Source: Thermoplasmatota archaeon (GTDB taxonomy: Archaea; Thermoplasmatota; Thermoplasmata; Lutacidiplasmatales; JAMCUS01). Taken from it: a DNA stretch of 54,578 nucleotides. Below are positions 18,268-26,923 of the stretch, one piece after another. Both the position numbers and the translations under genes were made by a program. A model generated the notes under the pieces. That model was not told the DNA's origin. It was given only the letters and a program-made list of their open reading frames with translations, and made no database searches. Numbering within the stretch: the first letter of the stretch is position 1; each line of letters opens with the position of its first letter. The DNA lies in assembly GCA_023379385.1 (NCBI GenBank), contig JAMCUS010000014.1:1-54578 (forward strand), written 5' to 3'.

Positions 18268-18512
18268 TATCTATCAACTCTCCAGATAAATACAGTATAT
18301 ATATTTAAAAATTGTTGGTTAATCTCTACCTAAACTAGAATTCTCAAACATCATAAAGGCATTATACGTAATCAATTACTTAGATTATTTGCACTTGAAG
18401 ATATGTGCAGAGTTTTGGCACTTGAATTTTTGTTTAATTTGATCCTAGTTTGGACATTAATCAAAAAATACTTCGTACTGGCATACGTAGTAACTTGTAG
18501 TATTAATTAAAA

Positions 18513-18713
18513 TTAATTCGTAGCTAAAGCATCTATATTAAGCGTTTTGATTATCTCCTTTTCTTCCACCCCCATATTCTCCTGTATGATTTTATCAGCA
18601 GTACCTAAACAGATATCCATAGCAACATTAGGCTTTTCATTGACACATCTAGTTTTTCTGAAGTAGCAGTGAACAGTACCATTTGATTTTTTCAAACCCC
18701 AAATAAAGGTCAT
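18513..18713 (-). pseudogene. transposase N-terminal fragment
   Basis: A 66-aa product (MTFIWGLKKSNGTVHCYF, then NVAMDICLGTADKII) that resembles the N-terminal region of IS4/IS1634-like archaeal transposases, which begin with a short beta region and a LGTADKI-like motif. Full-length proteins exceed 400 aa; here the frame ends at about residue 66 and nothing downstream continues it. Assignment rests on recalled pattern, not a search. Confidence 0.4.
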
Positions 18714-18944
18714 GAATACGTAATAATAATATTACCATAAATAATTCATTATGGAGTAATGCATACTGAAAATGATTTTCAAAAAGGTAATACTATAAAC
18801 GCTCACGTCCAATCCGTGAAGGATTTATTCACCATGTCCAAAGTCGGGTTTAATAGTTTTTTATCAGAATATAATCTACATCGATAAGTTCTGACAACCA
18901 TAACATACACATACATTATATTTATATAATTATAAAAATCTTTT

Positions 18945-18989
18945 GTCCACTTTCATCCCCTATCTTACGGAAAGGGACTTCCCGCTCGC
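18945..18989. repeat. IS200/IS605-type terminal hairpin remnant
   Basis: Reverse strand reads GGGAAGTCCCTTTCCGTAAG then ATAGGGGATGAAAGTGGAC, the familiar 3' end of archaeal IS605/IS1341 elements. CCCTATC/GAAAGGG pairing is imperfect. It lies in the gene-free stretch 18714-19067, which otherwise holds only a weak inverted repeat (TTATCAGAA / TTCTGACAA). Confidence 0.42.
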
Positions 18990-19067
18990 TATAGTTAAAT
19001 ATTGTAAAATTGTAATAAGATAGTTTTATATTTATGTAAATGTTTTGCATAGCATGGTGAATCTCAA

Positions 19068-19301
19068 ATGGTAGTAGGGTTTGTATTGATTAGCACATCG
19101 CCCGCAAAGGAACACGAAGTGTACGACGAATTAAAAACTATAAAAGATATTACAGAACTGCATCCTTTATTTGGAGAATTTGATTTTATAGCAAAGGTAG
19201 AGGCAGAAAATTTTGATACTCTCGGCAAGGTTGTAGTAGATAAAATAAGATCAATATCCGGAGTTATAGATACAAAAACATTAACGGGTATTCAGTTTTG
19301 A
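19068..19301 (+). CDS. stand-alone Lrp/AsnC ligand-binding (RAM) domain protein
   Basis: 77 aa corresponding only to the C-terminal RAM domain of Lrp/AsnC regulators: a strand (VVGFVLISTSPAKEHEVYDEL), helix, then LHPLFGEFDFIAKVEAENFD and the closing strand. The helix-turn-helix is absent and no upstream frame supplies it. Such proteins assemble as dimers or octamers that may sense amino acids or modulate full-length Lrp proteins. It is followed after 32 bases by a small membrane protein. Confidence 0.8.
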   Translation: MVVGFVLISTSPAKEHEVYDELKTIKDITELHPLFGEFDFIAKVEAENFDTLGKVVVDKIRSISGVIDTKTLTGIQF

Positions 19302-19333
19302 ATTGATATACCAGTTTGGAGGTGGTTGTGCTA

Positions 19334-19630
19334 ATGTCATCGTTATCAATAGTAAATTTTATCACGGTACTGGTATTCTCGTTTTCAATATTCATTATTG
19401 TTGCAGGAGCATTTACTACATATTTTGGCAGTGGTAAGTCCAAAGCAGTAGGAATTATCCTGATGCTGGTAGGTGTAGTAATTGGTATAGCGTTTGGATA
19501 TTACTATATCCAGCATTACCCATATCACCTAATAAATTTAATAGAACAATCGTTGGAAGTAATAGTCGCTGCATTAATAGGTTTATTGATTGCATTTGGA
19601 CTGTTTCTCTTTGCAATCATGAAAACATAA
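19334..19630 (+). CDS. small membrane protein (98 aa)
   Basis: Three hydrophobic segments: IVNFITVLVFSFSIFIIVAG, VGIILMLVGVVIGIAFGYYY and the C-terminal VIVAALIGLLIAFGLFLFAI. The loop between helices one and two (TYFGSGKSK) is basic. GGAGGTG precedes ATG 19334 by 9 bases, so this start is preferred over an upstream TTG. Family unknown; adjacency to the RAM-domain gene suggests co-transcription. Confidence 0.55.
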   Translation: MSSLSIVNFITVLVFSFSIFIIVAGAFTTYFGSGKSKAVGIILMLVGVVIGIAFGYYYIQHYPYHLINLIEQSLEVIVAALIGLLIAFGLFLFAIMKT

Positions 19631-19814
19631 ACCAGTGAATTTTATTTTTAAATTTACATATCAGATGTATGTGACTATCAGCGTGGTATGATATTTAAAC
19701 ATGTTAAATTTTAAATGAGGAACCGGAACACGTGTAAACAATGCCCACACCGTCCTATGAATTAAAAATTGTTGTTCCTGAATACAGGTAAATTAGTAGG
19801 AGGTAATCACGTCC

Positions 19815-19907
19815 TCGACAGACTGTAATAGAACAGGATAATTCAGCAAAATCTTCAAAAATTCACGCTCAAAAACATAATTTTAGCATTCTCTTACATG
19901 CATGTAA
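19815..19907. repeat. dispersed repeat related to 9667-9713 and 1858-1918
   Basis: GACAGACTGTAATAGAACAG and the following 25 bases match the left half of the element at 9667-9770. It continues with ATTCACGCTCAAAA (19861-19874), also found at 1905-1918, and a perfect palindrome TTACATGCATGTAA (19894-19907), a near-copy of 1858-1871. It occupies the gene-free stretch 19631-19980. Confidence 0.45.
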
Positions 19908-19980
19908 AATGCCTTTGTTCCAGAGGGGTCTTCCTGCTAACAGTATTAAAAGGTTGATTGTCAAATAATGTTAATCTGAA

Positions 19981-20502
19981 TTAATTCAATAATTTTTCAC
20001 CTGGCTTCCATTCCACAGGACATAAACCACCTGTCTGAAGGGCCTGCACTACACGGAAGGTTTCAGAAACACTTCTTCCTACATTTTTGTTGGATATCAC
20101 AATATACTGTATGATCCCGTCAGGATCTATTACAAATATACCCCTGTACGCATCACCTGTCTTTTCGTCCAGTACCCCATAGTCTCTGCTAAGTGAGTGT
20201 GTCGTGTCTGCTATTACAGGATATTTGATTTCTGGCAGATCTCTCTCTATCCATGCTTTGTGTGAAAAATAGCTATCAGTGCTTGCTGCAAGGATCTTAG
20301 TGTTTATTTTATTGAATTCTTTATCTCTTTTAGCAAACTCTCTCAGTTCTGTAGGACATACAAAAGTGAAATCCCTTGGATAGAAAAATAGTACAACCCA
20401 TTTACCTCTGTAATCTTTTAACCTTATTTTTTCAGGTTTATTCTTTTCGCTCACATATGCTTCTAGCTCAAAATCTGGTGCCTTTTCATCTAATTTTACC
20501 AT
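19981..20502 (-). CDS. peroxiredoxin (2-Cys, AhpC/Prx type)
   Basis: Reduces hydrogen peroxide and organic peroxides with a peroxidatic cysteine. FTFVCPTE (Cys at about residue 49) is the catalytic motif and GGLCPVEWKPG near the C terminus carries the resolving cysteine. Length about 173 aa fits. GAGGT lies 7 bases before ATG 20502; ATG 20508 is too close to it. The start overlaps the end of the upstream Fur-family gene by 17 bases, so the regulator and peroxidase share a transcript and likely form a peroxide response unit. Confidence 0.93.
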   Translation of the reverse strand: MVKLDEKAPDFELEAYVSEKNKPEKIRLKDYRGKWVVLFFYPRDFTFVCPTELREFAKRDKEFNKINTKILAASTDSYFSHKAWIERDLPEIKYPVIADTTHSLSRDYGVLDEKTGDAYRGIFVIDPDGIIQYIVISNKNVGRSVSETFRVVQALQTGGLCPVEWKPGEKLLN

Positions 20503-20917
20503 TTTCATAACCTCTTTTTTGGCATGATTTACATATGCCTGTAATAACTATAGAAAGCTTATCCATTTCCTTATCGGGATAAGCCATTGATGTTTTTTTA
20601 ATGTAATAATCCCTTACATCCGGTACGAATACGTCATCAATTGTATTGCATACACTACATACAAAATGATCGTGAGGTCCATTAACACCATAAAAGCCAC
20701 CTTCAAATAGCTCTACATCATTGATATGGAATGAGAATATCTCTCCTTTTTTAACCAGTAATCTGAGTACATTGTATACAGTTGCCATACTGATCCTTGG
20801 CAGGATCTTGTTAACCTCTGCATATACATCTGAGGCAGTAAAATGCCCTTGATTGTTTTTTAGATAACTCAGTATTATCTCTCTCTGGTTGGTATGCACA
20901 TACTCTTTTTTATACAT
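20486..20917 (-). CDS. Fur/PerR-family metal-dependent repressor
   Basis: Winged-helix regulator of about 143 aa. The DNA-binding domain is HFTASDVYAEVNKILPRISM then TVYNVLRLLVKKGEI. The metal sites include HDHFVCSVC and CKSC for structural zinc, with HINDVELFEG and nearby His/Asp for sensing. Pairing with a peroxiredoxin suggests a PerR-like peroxide sensor. In-frame ATGs at 20932 and 20941 also exist. A perfect 17-bp palindrome covers the 5' region, so autoregulation is very likely. Confidence 0.88.
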   Translation of the reverse strand: MYKKEYVHTNQREIILSYLKNNQGHFTASDVYAEVNKILPRISMATVYNVLRLLVKKGEIFSFHINDVELFEGGFYGVNGPHDHFVCSVCNTIDDVFVPDVRDYYIKKTSMAYPDKEMDKLSIVITGICKSCQKRGYENGKIR

Positions 20918-20932
20918 AGTAACAAGAATCAT

Positions 20933-20949
20933 ATAATACATTGTATTAT
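20933..20949. promoter_or_regulatory. palindromic operator for the Fur/peroxiredoxin operon
   Basis: ATAATACATTGTATTAT is a perfect 8-1-8 inverted repeat. It sits at the presumed transcription and translation start of the Fur gene and next to A/T-rich TATA-like sequence (about 20961-20990). Its geometry resembles Fur/PerR boxes. Confidence 0.65.
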
Positions 20950-21025
20950 TTAAGATTATCTATTAAATATTTTGATATTTATAATATTTATTATATAAAA
21001 TATTTGTTCGTGTGTGTGCATATGA

Positions 21026-21060
21026 TATTCTATTTCCAGCTAAAGCACTGGGTTTTATAA
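21026..21060. repeat. IS200/IS605-end-like hairpin
   Basis: ATTTCCAGCTAAAGCACTGG followed by GTTTTATAA closely parallels the segments at 8825-8857 and 26775-26803. CCAG/CTGG can pair around GCTAAAGCA. Seen between divergent genes with no transposase. Confidence 0.3.
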
Positions 21061-21140
21061 CTTACCCTATTTCCCTTAACTTTCAATAAATGTATGTACA
21101 TGTAGAAAAATCAAAATAGTTTCAATTATTTCAACATCAC

Positions 21141-22538
21141 ATGAATGATGTATATCTGAATAGATTATTCAATCCGTCGTCAATAGCAATTATAGGGGCG
21201 TCACCTGAGAACGGCAAAATAGGAAACGTCATTCTTAAAAACATTAAAAAAGGATTCAGAGGGAGGTTGTATGCTGTCAATCCGAAGTATGACAACATAG
21301 AGGATATTAGATGTTACAGTTCTGTTCTAAATATAGAATGCGATATAGATATCGCAGTCATAGCTCTTTCCTCAAAAGCCGTTATGAATGCACTTGTAGA
21401 ATGCAAAAGTAAAGGAGTAGGATTTGTTATAATAATTGCCGGCGGCTTTGCAGAAATAGGTATTGAAGGTATGGAATTAGAGGATAAATTGAAGGATGCT
21501 ATAAAAGGTTCCAATACACATATTATAGGGCCAAATACGGTTGGTATATATCTTCCAATGCATGGTGTATCCACAGCACTGACAGTAGCTGAAAGATCTG
21601 GTTTTCCAGCCTATGGAGACGTTGCATATATCTCCCAGAGCGGAGCGCTTGGATTGTTAACTCTTGATAGCATCTCCTATTTCAATATGCGCGTACACTC
21701 GTTCATAAATCTTGGGAACAGAGCTGATATTGATGAAATTGATCTTATGAAATACCTTGGAAGATTGAGTGATGTAAGGGCTATAATGATGTATATTGAG
21801 TCATTTAAAGATGGGAGGTCGTTCTTCAATACCGCCAGGGAGATCACCTGTAAAACGCCGGTTATCATTCTCAAAGGAGGTGCGACAGAGTCAGGGTATG
21901 TAGCTGCGTCCCATCATACCGGCGCAATGATGCAGAATGGTTCATCCCTTGACGGCATATTTAGGCAATGTGGCGTTATCAGGGCGAAGAATGAAACAGA
22001 GCTAATAGATTACGCATATGGCCTTGCATATACGAAGAGACCAAAAGGCGCTAATATAGCAGTCATAACCTCCGCAGGTGGCGTAGGTGTGGTAACATCG
22101 GACCTTTTATCCGAAACAGATTCTCATCTGAAGCTGGCCACATTATCTGATAATACAATGAAAAATCTGATGGAAGTGATAAGCTCAATAGGATCAGTGC
22201 ATAACCCTGTAGATATGACAGTAGAGGCTACAAATTCGCAATATGACGAAGCTTTATCAATTTTAAATGAGGCTGAAGAAGTAGACGGAATAATTTTATA
22301 TGCACTGTTTCAGAGCCCTCACGTAGATAAAGAGCTTATTCCAGTACTTGAAAAATGGAAGGACAAAAAGAGCCTTGTTGTAGGTACAATAGGTGGTAAA
22401 TACACAACCGATATGATCATGGTTGCCAGTAATTCTAATATACCGATATATCCATCCATAGAAAGATCTGTAAAGGTCATGGATGTACTGTACAAATATG
22501 AACTCTATCTGGAGAAGGTGAAAAAAATTGATGAATAA
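21141..22538 (+). CDS. acdA: acyl/acetyl-CoA synthetase (ADP-forming) alpha subunit
   Basis: Alpha subunit of the ADP-forming acetyl-CoA synthetase, which makes ATP from acyl-CoA, ADP and phosphate. The N-terminal CoA-binding domain reads IAIIGASPENGKIGNVIL, followed by two succinyl-CoA-ligase-like domains; SHHTGAMM carries the His that is phosphorylated. Length 465 aa matches separate archaeal alpha subunits. The beta subunit starts 8 bases before this stop, so the pair is an operon. It gives substrate-level ATP from fermentable acyl-CoAs. Confidence 0.92.
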   Translation: MNDVYLNRLFNPSSIAIIGASPENGKIGNVILKNIKKGFRGRLYAVNPKYDNIEDIRCYSSVLNIECDIDIAVIALSSKAVMNALVECKSKGVGFVIIIAGGFAEIGIEGMELEDKLKDAIKGSNTHIIGPNTVGIYLPMHGVSTALTVAERSGFPAYGDVAYISQSGALGLLTLDSISYFNMRVHSFINLGNRADIDEIDLMKYLGRLSDVRAIMMYIESFKDGRSFFNTAREITCKTPVIILKGGATESGYVAASHHTGAMMQNGSSLDGIFRQCGVIRAKNETELIDYAYGLAYTKRPKGANIAVITSAGGVGVVTSDLLSETDSHLKLATLSDNTMKNLMEVISSIGSVHNPVDMTVEATNSQYDEALSILNEAEEVDGIILYALFQSPHVDKELIPVLEKWKDKKSLVVGTIGGKYTTDMIMVASNSNIPIYPSIERSVKVMDVLYKYELYLEKVKKIDE

Positions 22539-23184
22539 CGTTAAATTATCAGAATCACTAAAACTGTTCAAGGAACATGGTTTTCCAGTCCCAGACTTCT
22601 GGGTTATAAGATCTTCAGAAGAGGTTGACTTACTTGACATTCCATTCCCTGTTGTTCTCAAAGTCTCTTCAGTAGCCTATTCTCACAAAAGTGATGTAGG
22701 TGGTGTGGTTGTTGGCATACCGGATATTGATACATTAAAGAAGATATATAAAGAAAAGGTGGATAAACTCGGAGAAACCGAGTTTGTGGTACAAACAATG
22801 GTATCTGGAACAATCGAACTGATAGCCGGTACCAGTCTTGATAATACATTCGGACAGGTAATGATGTTTGGAATAGGTGGCATATTTGCAGAGCTCATGA
22901 AGGATGTTAGCTATCGGTTGATACCTGTAAACAGGGTGGATATACACGACATGATCAGCGAACTAAAATCCTCTCCAATACTGTATGGTTATAGAGATAA
23001 GAAGCCAGTAAATATAGACGCCATTACAGATGTTATGATAAAGCTAAGCAATTTTGTAAATAAATTTCCAGATGACATCGCTGGAATTGATCTGAATCCG
23101 GTGATATGCAACGAAAATAGATCCTATGTAGTGGATGTAAGATTAATTCTCAATACAGATCGTCCTCTATTGTCTCCATTCTGA
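22531..23184 (+). CDS. acdB: acyl/acetyl-CoA synthetase (ADP-forming) beta subunit
   Basis: ATP-grasp subunit of about 217 aa, the size of separate archaeal beta subunits. Marks: PFPVVLKVSSVAYSHKSDVGGV (ATP-grasp start with HKSDVGG), FGIGGIFAELMKDVSYRLIP, and the C-terminal IDLNPVI acid-rich site. It carries the second phosphohistidine/ATP step. ATG 22531 has GGTGA upstream. Its 3' end converges with and overlaps the small gene at 23150-23386 by 35 bases. Confidence 0.92.
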   Translation: MNNVKLSESLKLFKEHGFPVPDFWVIRSSEEVDLLDIPFPVVLKVSSVAYSHKSDVGGVVVGIPDIDTLKKIYKEKVDKLGETEFVVQTMVSGTIELIAGTSLDNTFGQVMMFGIGGIFAELMKDVSYRLIPVNRVDIHDMISELKSSPILYGYRDKKPVNIDAITDVMIKLSNFVNKFPDDIAGIDLNPVICNENRSYVVDVRLILNTDRPLLSPF

Positions 23185-23386
23185 AAAATACCTTTTTACC
23201 TTTGAGTGCAGTATGTATTCTGTCTCCAAACCATAATATATCTTTGACGTTGCTGTTTCTTTTCCAGTTGTATACAAAATCATATTGCCCTTTTATAGGT
23301 TCAAATCCAAGATCCTCTAGAAGCTCCACAACATCCGAAAAGGTAGCACCCTCTGAACTGAGCTGTATAGTTAAATATGTCTTCAT
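23150..23386 (-). CDS. small conserved hypothetical protein (78 aa)
   Basis: A compact alpha/beta protein: strand (KTYLTIQLSSEG), helix (TFSDVVELLEDLGF), and KGQYDFVYNWK, with a late strand KVFFRMETIEDDLY. The pattern looks like a small ferredoxin-like or ACT-like fold, but no family is recognised. The ATG at 23386 is chosen because the frame upstream is low-complexity. It overlaps the end of acdB on the opposite strand. Confidence 0.55.
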   Translation of the reverse strand: MKTYLTIQLSSEGATFSDVVELLEDLGFEPIKGQYDFVYNWKRNSNVKDILWFGDRIHTALKGKKVFFRMETIEDDLY

Positions 23387-23733
23387 CAGGTAAAGATATA
23401 TCATAACCAACAGATAAACTTTATCTTTGCCTCTATGGTTACAATTAACCATTAGAGCAATCACGATAAATAATTGAATGCCTGCAAACCCTGTTTTTGC
23501 AGGTAGCACATACCACCTATAACATAACATATCCGAAAATCAGTTACAATTTAACGGTCTATAATAAACATAAACTTTATAGAAAAATTCATTTGGTATT
23601 ATTGTTTATATCCATTTAAATGATTTTTGAAAAATTGTTGGACTGATAAAAAGAGCTCATATATTAACAGGTTTTACTTATAAATAGTGGAATGTATCTT
23701 TTAGGTTATAGAGTATAAACGGTGCAATGAATT
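23387..23733. other. intergenic region, nothing recognised
   Basis: 347 bases of AT-rich sequence between the small convergent gene and tiaS. No RNA gene, repeat or clear reading frame seen; the last part presumably holds the tiaS promoter. Confidence 0.4.
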
Positions 23734-25056
23734 ATGTACATAGGTATGGATGATACAGATTCTAAAAATGGAATGTGCACAACGTATTTAATGTCTGAAT
23801 TGGTAAATAAAATTCACAACATTTATGATATAATCGGATTTCCTAAATTGGTCAGGTTGAACCCAAATATACCATGGAAAACACGTGGTAACGGCGCACT
23901 TTCTCTCAAAGTGGGATATGGATACGGCAGGAAAATAAGAATAGGCGCCATAGGTAATGAAACAATATATGGATATGAAAAGGCCCGCAATATAAGTATA
24001 GATAAAAAAAAACTTTATGACCTTGTTGATGGGATTGTTAACAGATACGCCCGGTTTGAAGACCCCATGACCAACCCAGGATTTGTGATATCCGAAAAAA
24101 AGCTTTCTGAAAGATACTACTGGAGGGCTGTCAGAGAGGTTGTTGATATAAACTATATGGTCGATGAACTACAGATAAATGGTATTGATTTTAAAGGCTA
24201 TAAAAACAGAAGGGGTTTGATAGGAGCAGCGGCATCAATATCATGGAGAGGCAGAAGGAAAACCTATGAACTCATTACGTACAGAGAGACGGATAAATGG
24301 AATTTATCCAGCAGAAGTGTAGATGCTACATCTGTTAAGGAAGTAGAACTGAAAATAAGGGGTAATTTCAATACATATGACCTGTTCAACGATAGATCAT
24401 GCATTGCACCACATACAAAATGCCCTATTCTTTATGGTGTCAGGGCTACATCCTATAAACCTCTTTATGACGTGTTATCAATGATCAGCAGTGAACCTGT
24501 ATCAAGATGGCTAATATATGAAACAAACCAGGGCACAGATGATCATATTATCAATAATAGAACTATAAAAGATATATCACCATTCAGTTCATCAAGATTA
24601 AAGGTCACGGTAGAATCGCCACCCTTCGTAGGACGTGGAGGAGATGTATTCGTAAAGGTTAAGGATGCCAGTTCATCTATAACAGCCGCCTTTTATAAAG
24701 AGTCAGCACCAATGACCTCCGTAGCTGCAAATCTGATACCAGGTGATGAACTTATTCTATACGGATCAATGCGCAGCAAGGGGAGTAAAGAAAAAACCCT
24801 GAACATAGAAAAAATGATAATAAAATCAGCTGCAGATCTATATAAAAAATATGAAAATCCAGTATGTCCTATCTGTAATAAGCATATGAAATCAGCGGGA
24901 AATGGCGAAGGGTATAGATGCAGAAAATGTCGTACAAAAACAATGATACCTGTTATAAAGAAGGTAGATAGGATTGTGAAAGAGAACATATATGAACCTG
25001 CGGCGTCCAGAAGAAGGCATCTCTCTATGCCTGCAAAAATGATGACCATAAATTGA
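23734..25056 (+). CDS. tiaS: tRNA(Ile2) 2-agmatinylcytidine synthetase TiaS
   Basis: Modifies C34 of the CAU-anticodon tRNA-Ile with agmatine, so that it reads AUA. N-terminal GMDDTDSKNGMCTTYL is the catalytic motif; RGLIGAAASISWRG lies in the central domain; an OB-fold follows; and CPICNKHM...YRCRKC is the C-terminal zinc ribbon. Length 440 aa is typical. The basic tail (SRRRHLSMPAK) likely contacts RNA. Essential in archaea. Confidence 0.93.
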   Translation: MYIGMDDTDSKNGMCTTYLMSELVNKIHNIYDIIGFPKLVRLNPNIPWKTRGNGALSLKVGYGYGRKIRIGAIGNETIYGYEKARNISIDKKKLYDLVDGIVNRYARFEDPMTNPGFVISEKKLSERYYWRAVREVVDINYMVDELQINGIDFKGYKNRRGLIGAAASISWRGRRKTYELITYRETDKWNLSSRSVDATSVKEVELKIRGNFNTYDLFNDRSCIAPHTKCPILYGVRATSYKPLYDVLSMISSEPVSRWLIYETNQGTDDHIINNRTIKDISPFSSSRLKVTVESPPFVGRGGDVFVKVKDASSSITAAFYKESAPMTSVAANLIPGDELILYGSMRSKGSKEKTLNIEKMIIKSAADLYKKYENPVCPICNKHMKSAGNGEGYRCRKCRTKTMIPVIKKVDRIVKENIYEPAASRRRHLSMPAKMMTIN

Positions 25057-25096
25057 ATAATCTAAAACTCTATAGAGTGTTAAAAGATGTGATATT

Positions 25097-26320
25097 TTGG
25101 TTAAGGCAGACCTGATAATTAAAAACATATCTGAATTGTTAACGCTGGATGAAACCATTAATGCGGATCCAGATCTTGGCATAATATATGACGGAGCTAT
25201 TGCATCGTACAGAGGCACGATCGTATTCATCGGAGATGTGAAAGAACTGGCTGGAAGCGTGGATAAAGATGAAGAATGCATGGTAGTTGACGCAAATGGT
25301 TCTGTAGTTATGCCAGGATTTGTGGATGCACATACGCATCTCATATTTGATGGGGACAGATCTGATGAATTGCCCATGAAATTGAAGGGAATGAGCTATA
25401 AATCGATCGCTGATTCAGGAGGTGGTATAAGGAAAACCGTTATACACACCCGCAAAGCCCCTTTGAATAAGCTCATAAATATTGGTAAAGAAAGGCTAGA
25501 TGCAATGGAAATGGCCGGTGTTACCAGCACTGAGATAAAAACGGGATACGGCCTCACAACTAAATCAGAGCTTAAATTGATTGATGCCGCAGATACCGTT
25601 AGAAAAAATTTTTTAAAAAACATAGAGATCACATTTTTAGGTGCACATGCGGTACCATCAGATATTCGCAAGGAGGATTATATAGATGTGATGAAAAAAG
25701 AGATGATACCTGAAATTTCTAAAAAAAAGAATGTAAAATTCATAGACGTATTCTGTGAAGAAGGGTTTTTTAACTACGATGAATCAAAGGAGATTCTTGA
25801 ATACGGCAAGAAATATAATATGATACCTAAGATACATGCTGATGAGTTCAGTGATGGCAACGGTGCTTTGCTGGCTGCACAGGTAAAAGCTGTATCTGCG
25901 GATCATCTATTGAAAAGTTCAGGACATGGACTGGAAGAAATGAAAAAAGCTGGGGTTATTCCAGTCTTATTGCCAGGAACAATATTAACTACGTTTATAG
26001 AGGTTAAACCGAATATAGATCTGATGCGAACTTTAAAAATGGATATTGCCATATCTTCCGATTACAATCCCAACTGCACAATTATCAACCCATGGTTGCT
26101 AATGTGGCTATCTGTATATAGACTGAAACTTACACTAGAGGAAGCCATCAAAGGAATGACCATAAACAGTGCAAAGGCAATTGCAATGGATAAAAAGGTT
26201 GGATCCCTCAAAGTTGGTAAAAAAGCAAACCTGATAATAACAGATGTTAATAGCCATATCCATCTTTTTTCAGATATAACAGCAACACATACAAAAAACG
26301 TAATTATAAGCAGAATTTAA
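25097..26320 (+). CDS. hutI: imidazolonepropionase (HutI)
   Basis: Amidohydrolase of the third step of histidine degradation, converting 4-imidazolone-5-propanoate to N-formimino-L-glutamate. Metal site motifs: GFVDAHTHLIFDGDR, LGAHAVPSD, HADEFSDGNG and ISSDYNPNC, as in characterised family members. Length 407 aa is standard. The start is TTG at 25097. HutH, HutU and HutG homologues are not adjacent, so the pathway genes must be elsewhere or incomplete. Confidence 0.92.
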   Translation: MVKADLIIKNISELLTLDETINADPDLGIIYDGAIASYRGTIVFIGDVKELAGSVDKDEECMVVDANGSVVMPGFVDAHTHLIFDGDRSDELPMKLKGMSYKSIADSGGGIRKTVIHTRKAPLNKLINIGKERLDAMEMAGVTSTEIKTGYGLTTKSELKLIDAADTVRKNFLKNIEITFLGAHAVPSDIRKEDYIDVMKKEMIPEISKKKNVKFIDVFCEEGFFNYDESKEILEYGKKYNMIPKIHADEFSDGNGALLAAQVKAVSADHLLKSSGHGLEEMKKAGVIPVLLPGTILTTFIEVKPNIDLMRTLKMDIAISSDYNPNCTIINPWLLMWLSVYRLKLTLEEAIKGMTINSAKAIAMDKKVGSLKVGKKANLIITDVNSHIHLFSDITATHTKNVIISRI

Positions 26321-26367
26321 TAAAAATGTGAAATAGTTTGATAGTGATAGATAACAGAACAGCCAGT

Positions 26368-26508
26368 TTACTTACCGATTCTCTGTACGGTAGTGCCACA
26401 GGATGGACATGTGCCACGCGTTGCTGGTCTTCCGTTCTTCATGGTCACTTTCTGAGGATTCTTTATATCCACTTTTTTCTTGCATTTTACACAATAAGCT
26501 TCAACCAT
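26368..26508 (-). CDS. small zinc-ribbon protein (46 aa, DUF5679-like)
   Basis: Too short for ordinary ORF lists. Reads YCVKCKKKVDIKNPQKVTM, then a basic turn (NGRPATRG) and CPSCGTTVQRIGK: two CxxC knuckles 26 residues apart. GGAGG lies 7 bases before the ATG at 26508, a strong support for translation. Such single zinc ribbons are widespread in archaea and some bacteria; function unknown, perhaps nucleic-acid binding. Confidence 0.8.
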   Translation of the reverse strand: MVEAYCVKCKKKVDIKNPQKVTMKNGRPATRGTCPSCGTTVQRIGK

Positions 26509-26774
26509 TACTACACCTCCTTCATAGCCTATAAGCGTAATCTCATTAATAAATATTTCTATAAATTTTATTGAATTTTAACTTAAAAAGGGTAAAAATA
26601 GGGTTTGTTCAACGACAAACATCTGATTATTTACTGCGATTATCTATAAATTCTATACTCAAATATTAACCAGATTTAATTTTTATCAATAACATTATTT
26701 TTATACATGAACTTTAATATTCATTAAATCTGCAATATTTATACGATTTGTCATAGATTTTACAATTACATCAA

Positions 26775-26803
26775 CTACTCCCCGCTAAAGCAGATGAGTT
26801 TTA
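26775..26803. repeat. IS200/IS605-end-like hairpin in gene-free stretch
   Basis: CTACTCCCCGCTAAAGCAGA then TGAGTTTTA resembles the segments at 8825 and 21026. The whole stretch 26509-26923 lies between the zinc ribbon start and the end of the hydrogenase-like operon and shows no gene; it is AT-rich apart from this hairpin. Confidence 0.3.
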
Positions 26804-26923
26804 CAGTTCCCCCCAAACCCCTAACGTACATATGAATATAACCTATTTCGTGCAGAATGTTAACGCTTTCAATGGAAACAAAGCCAATGATTATTGATAC
26901 CGTAATAATGTTATCTGAAAATA

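Noticed and set aside
26338-26574. 78-codon plus-strand frame after hutI
   Set aside because: The opposite strand carries a 46-aa zinc ribbon with a perfect ribosome binding site and two CxxC motifs; the plus-strand frame is its shadow.
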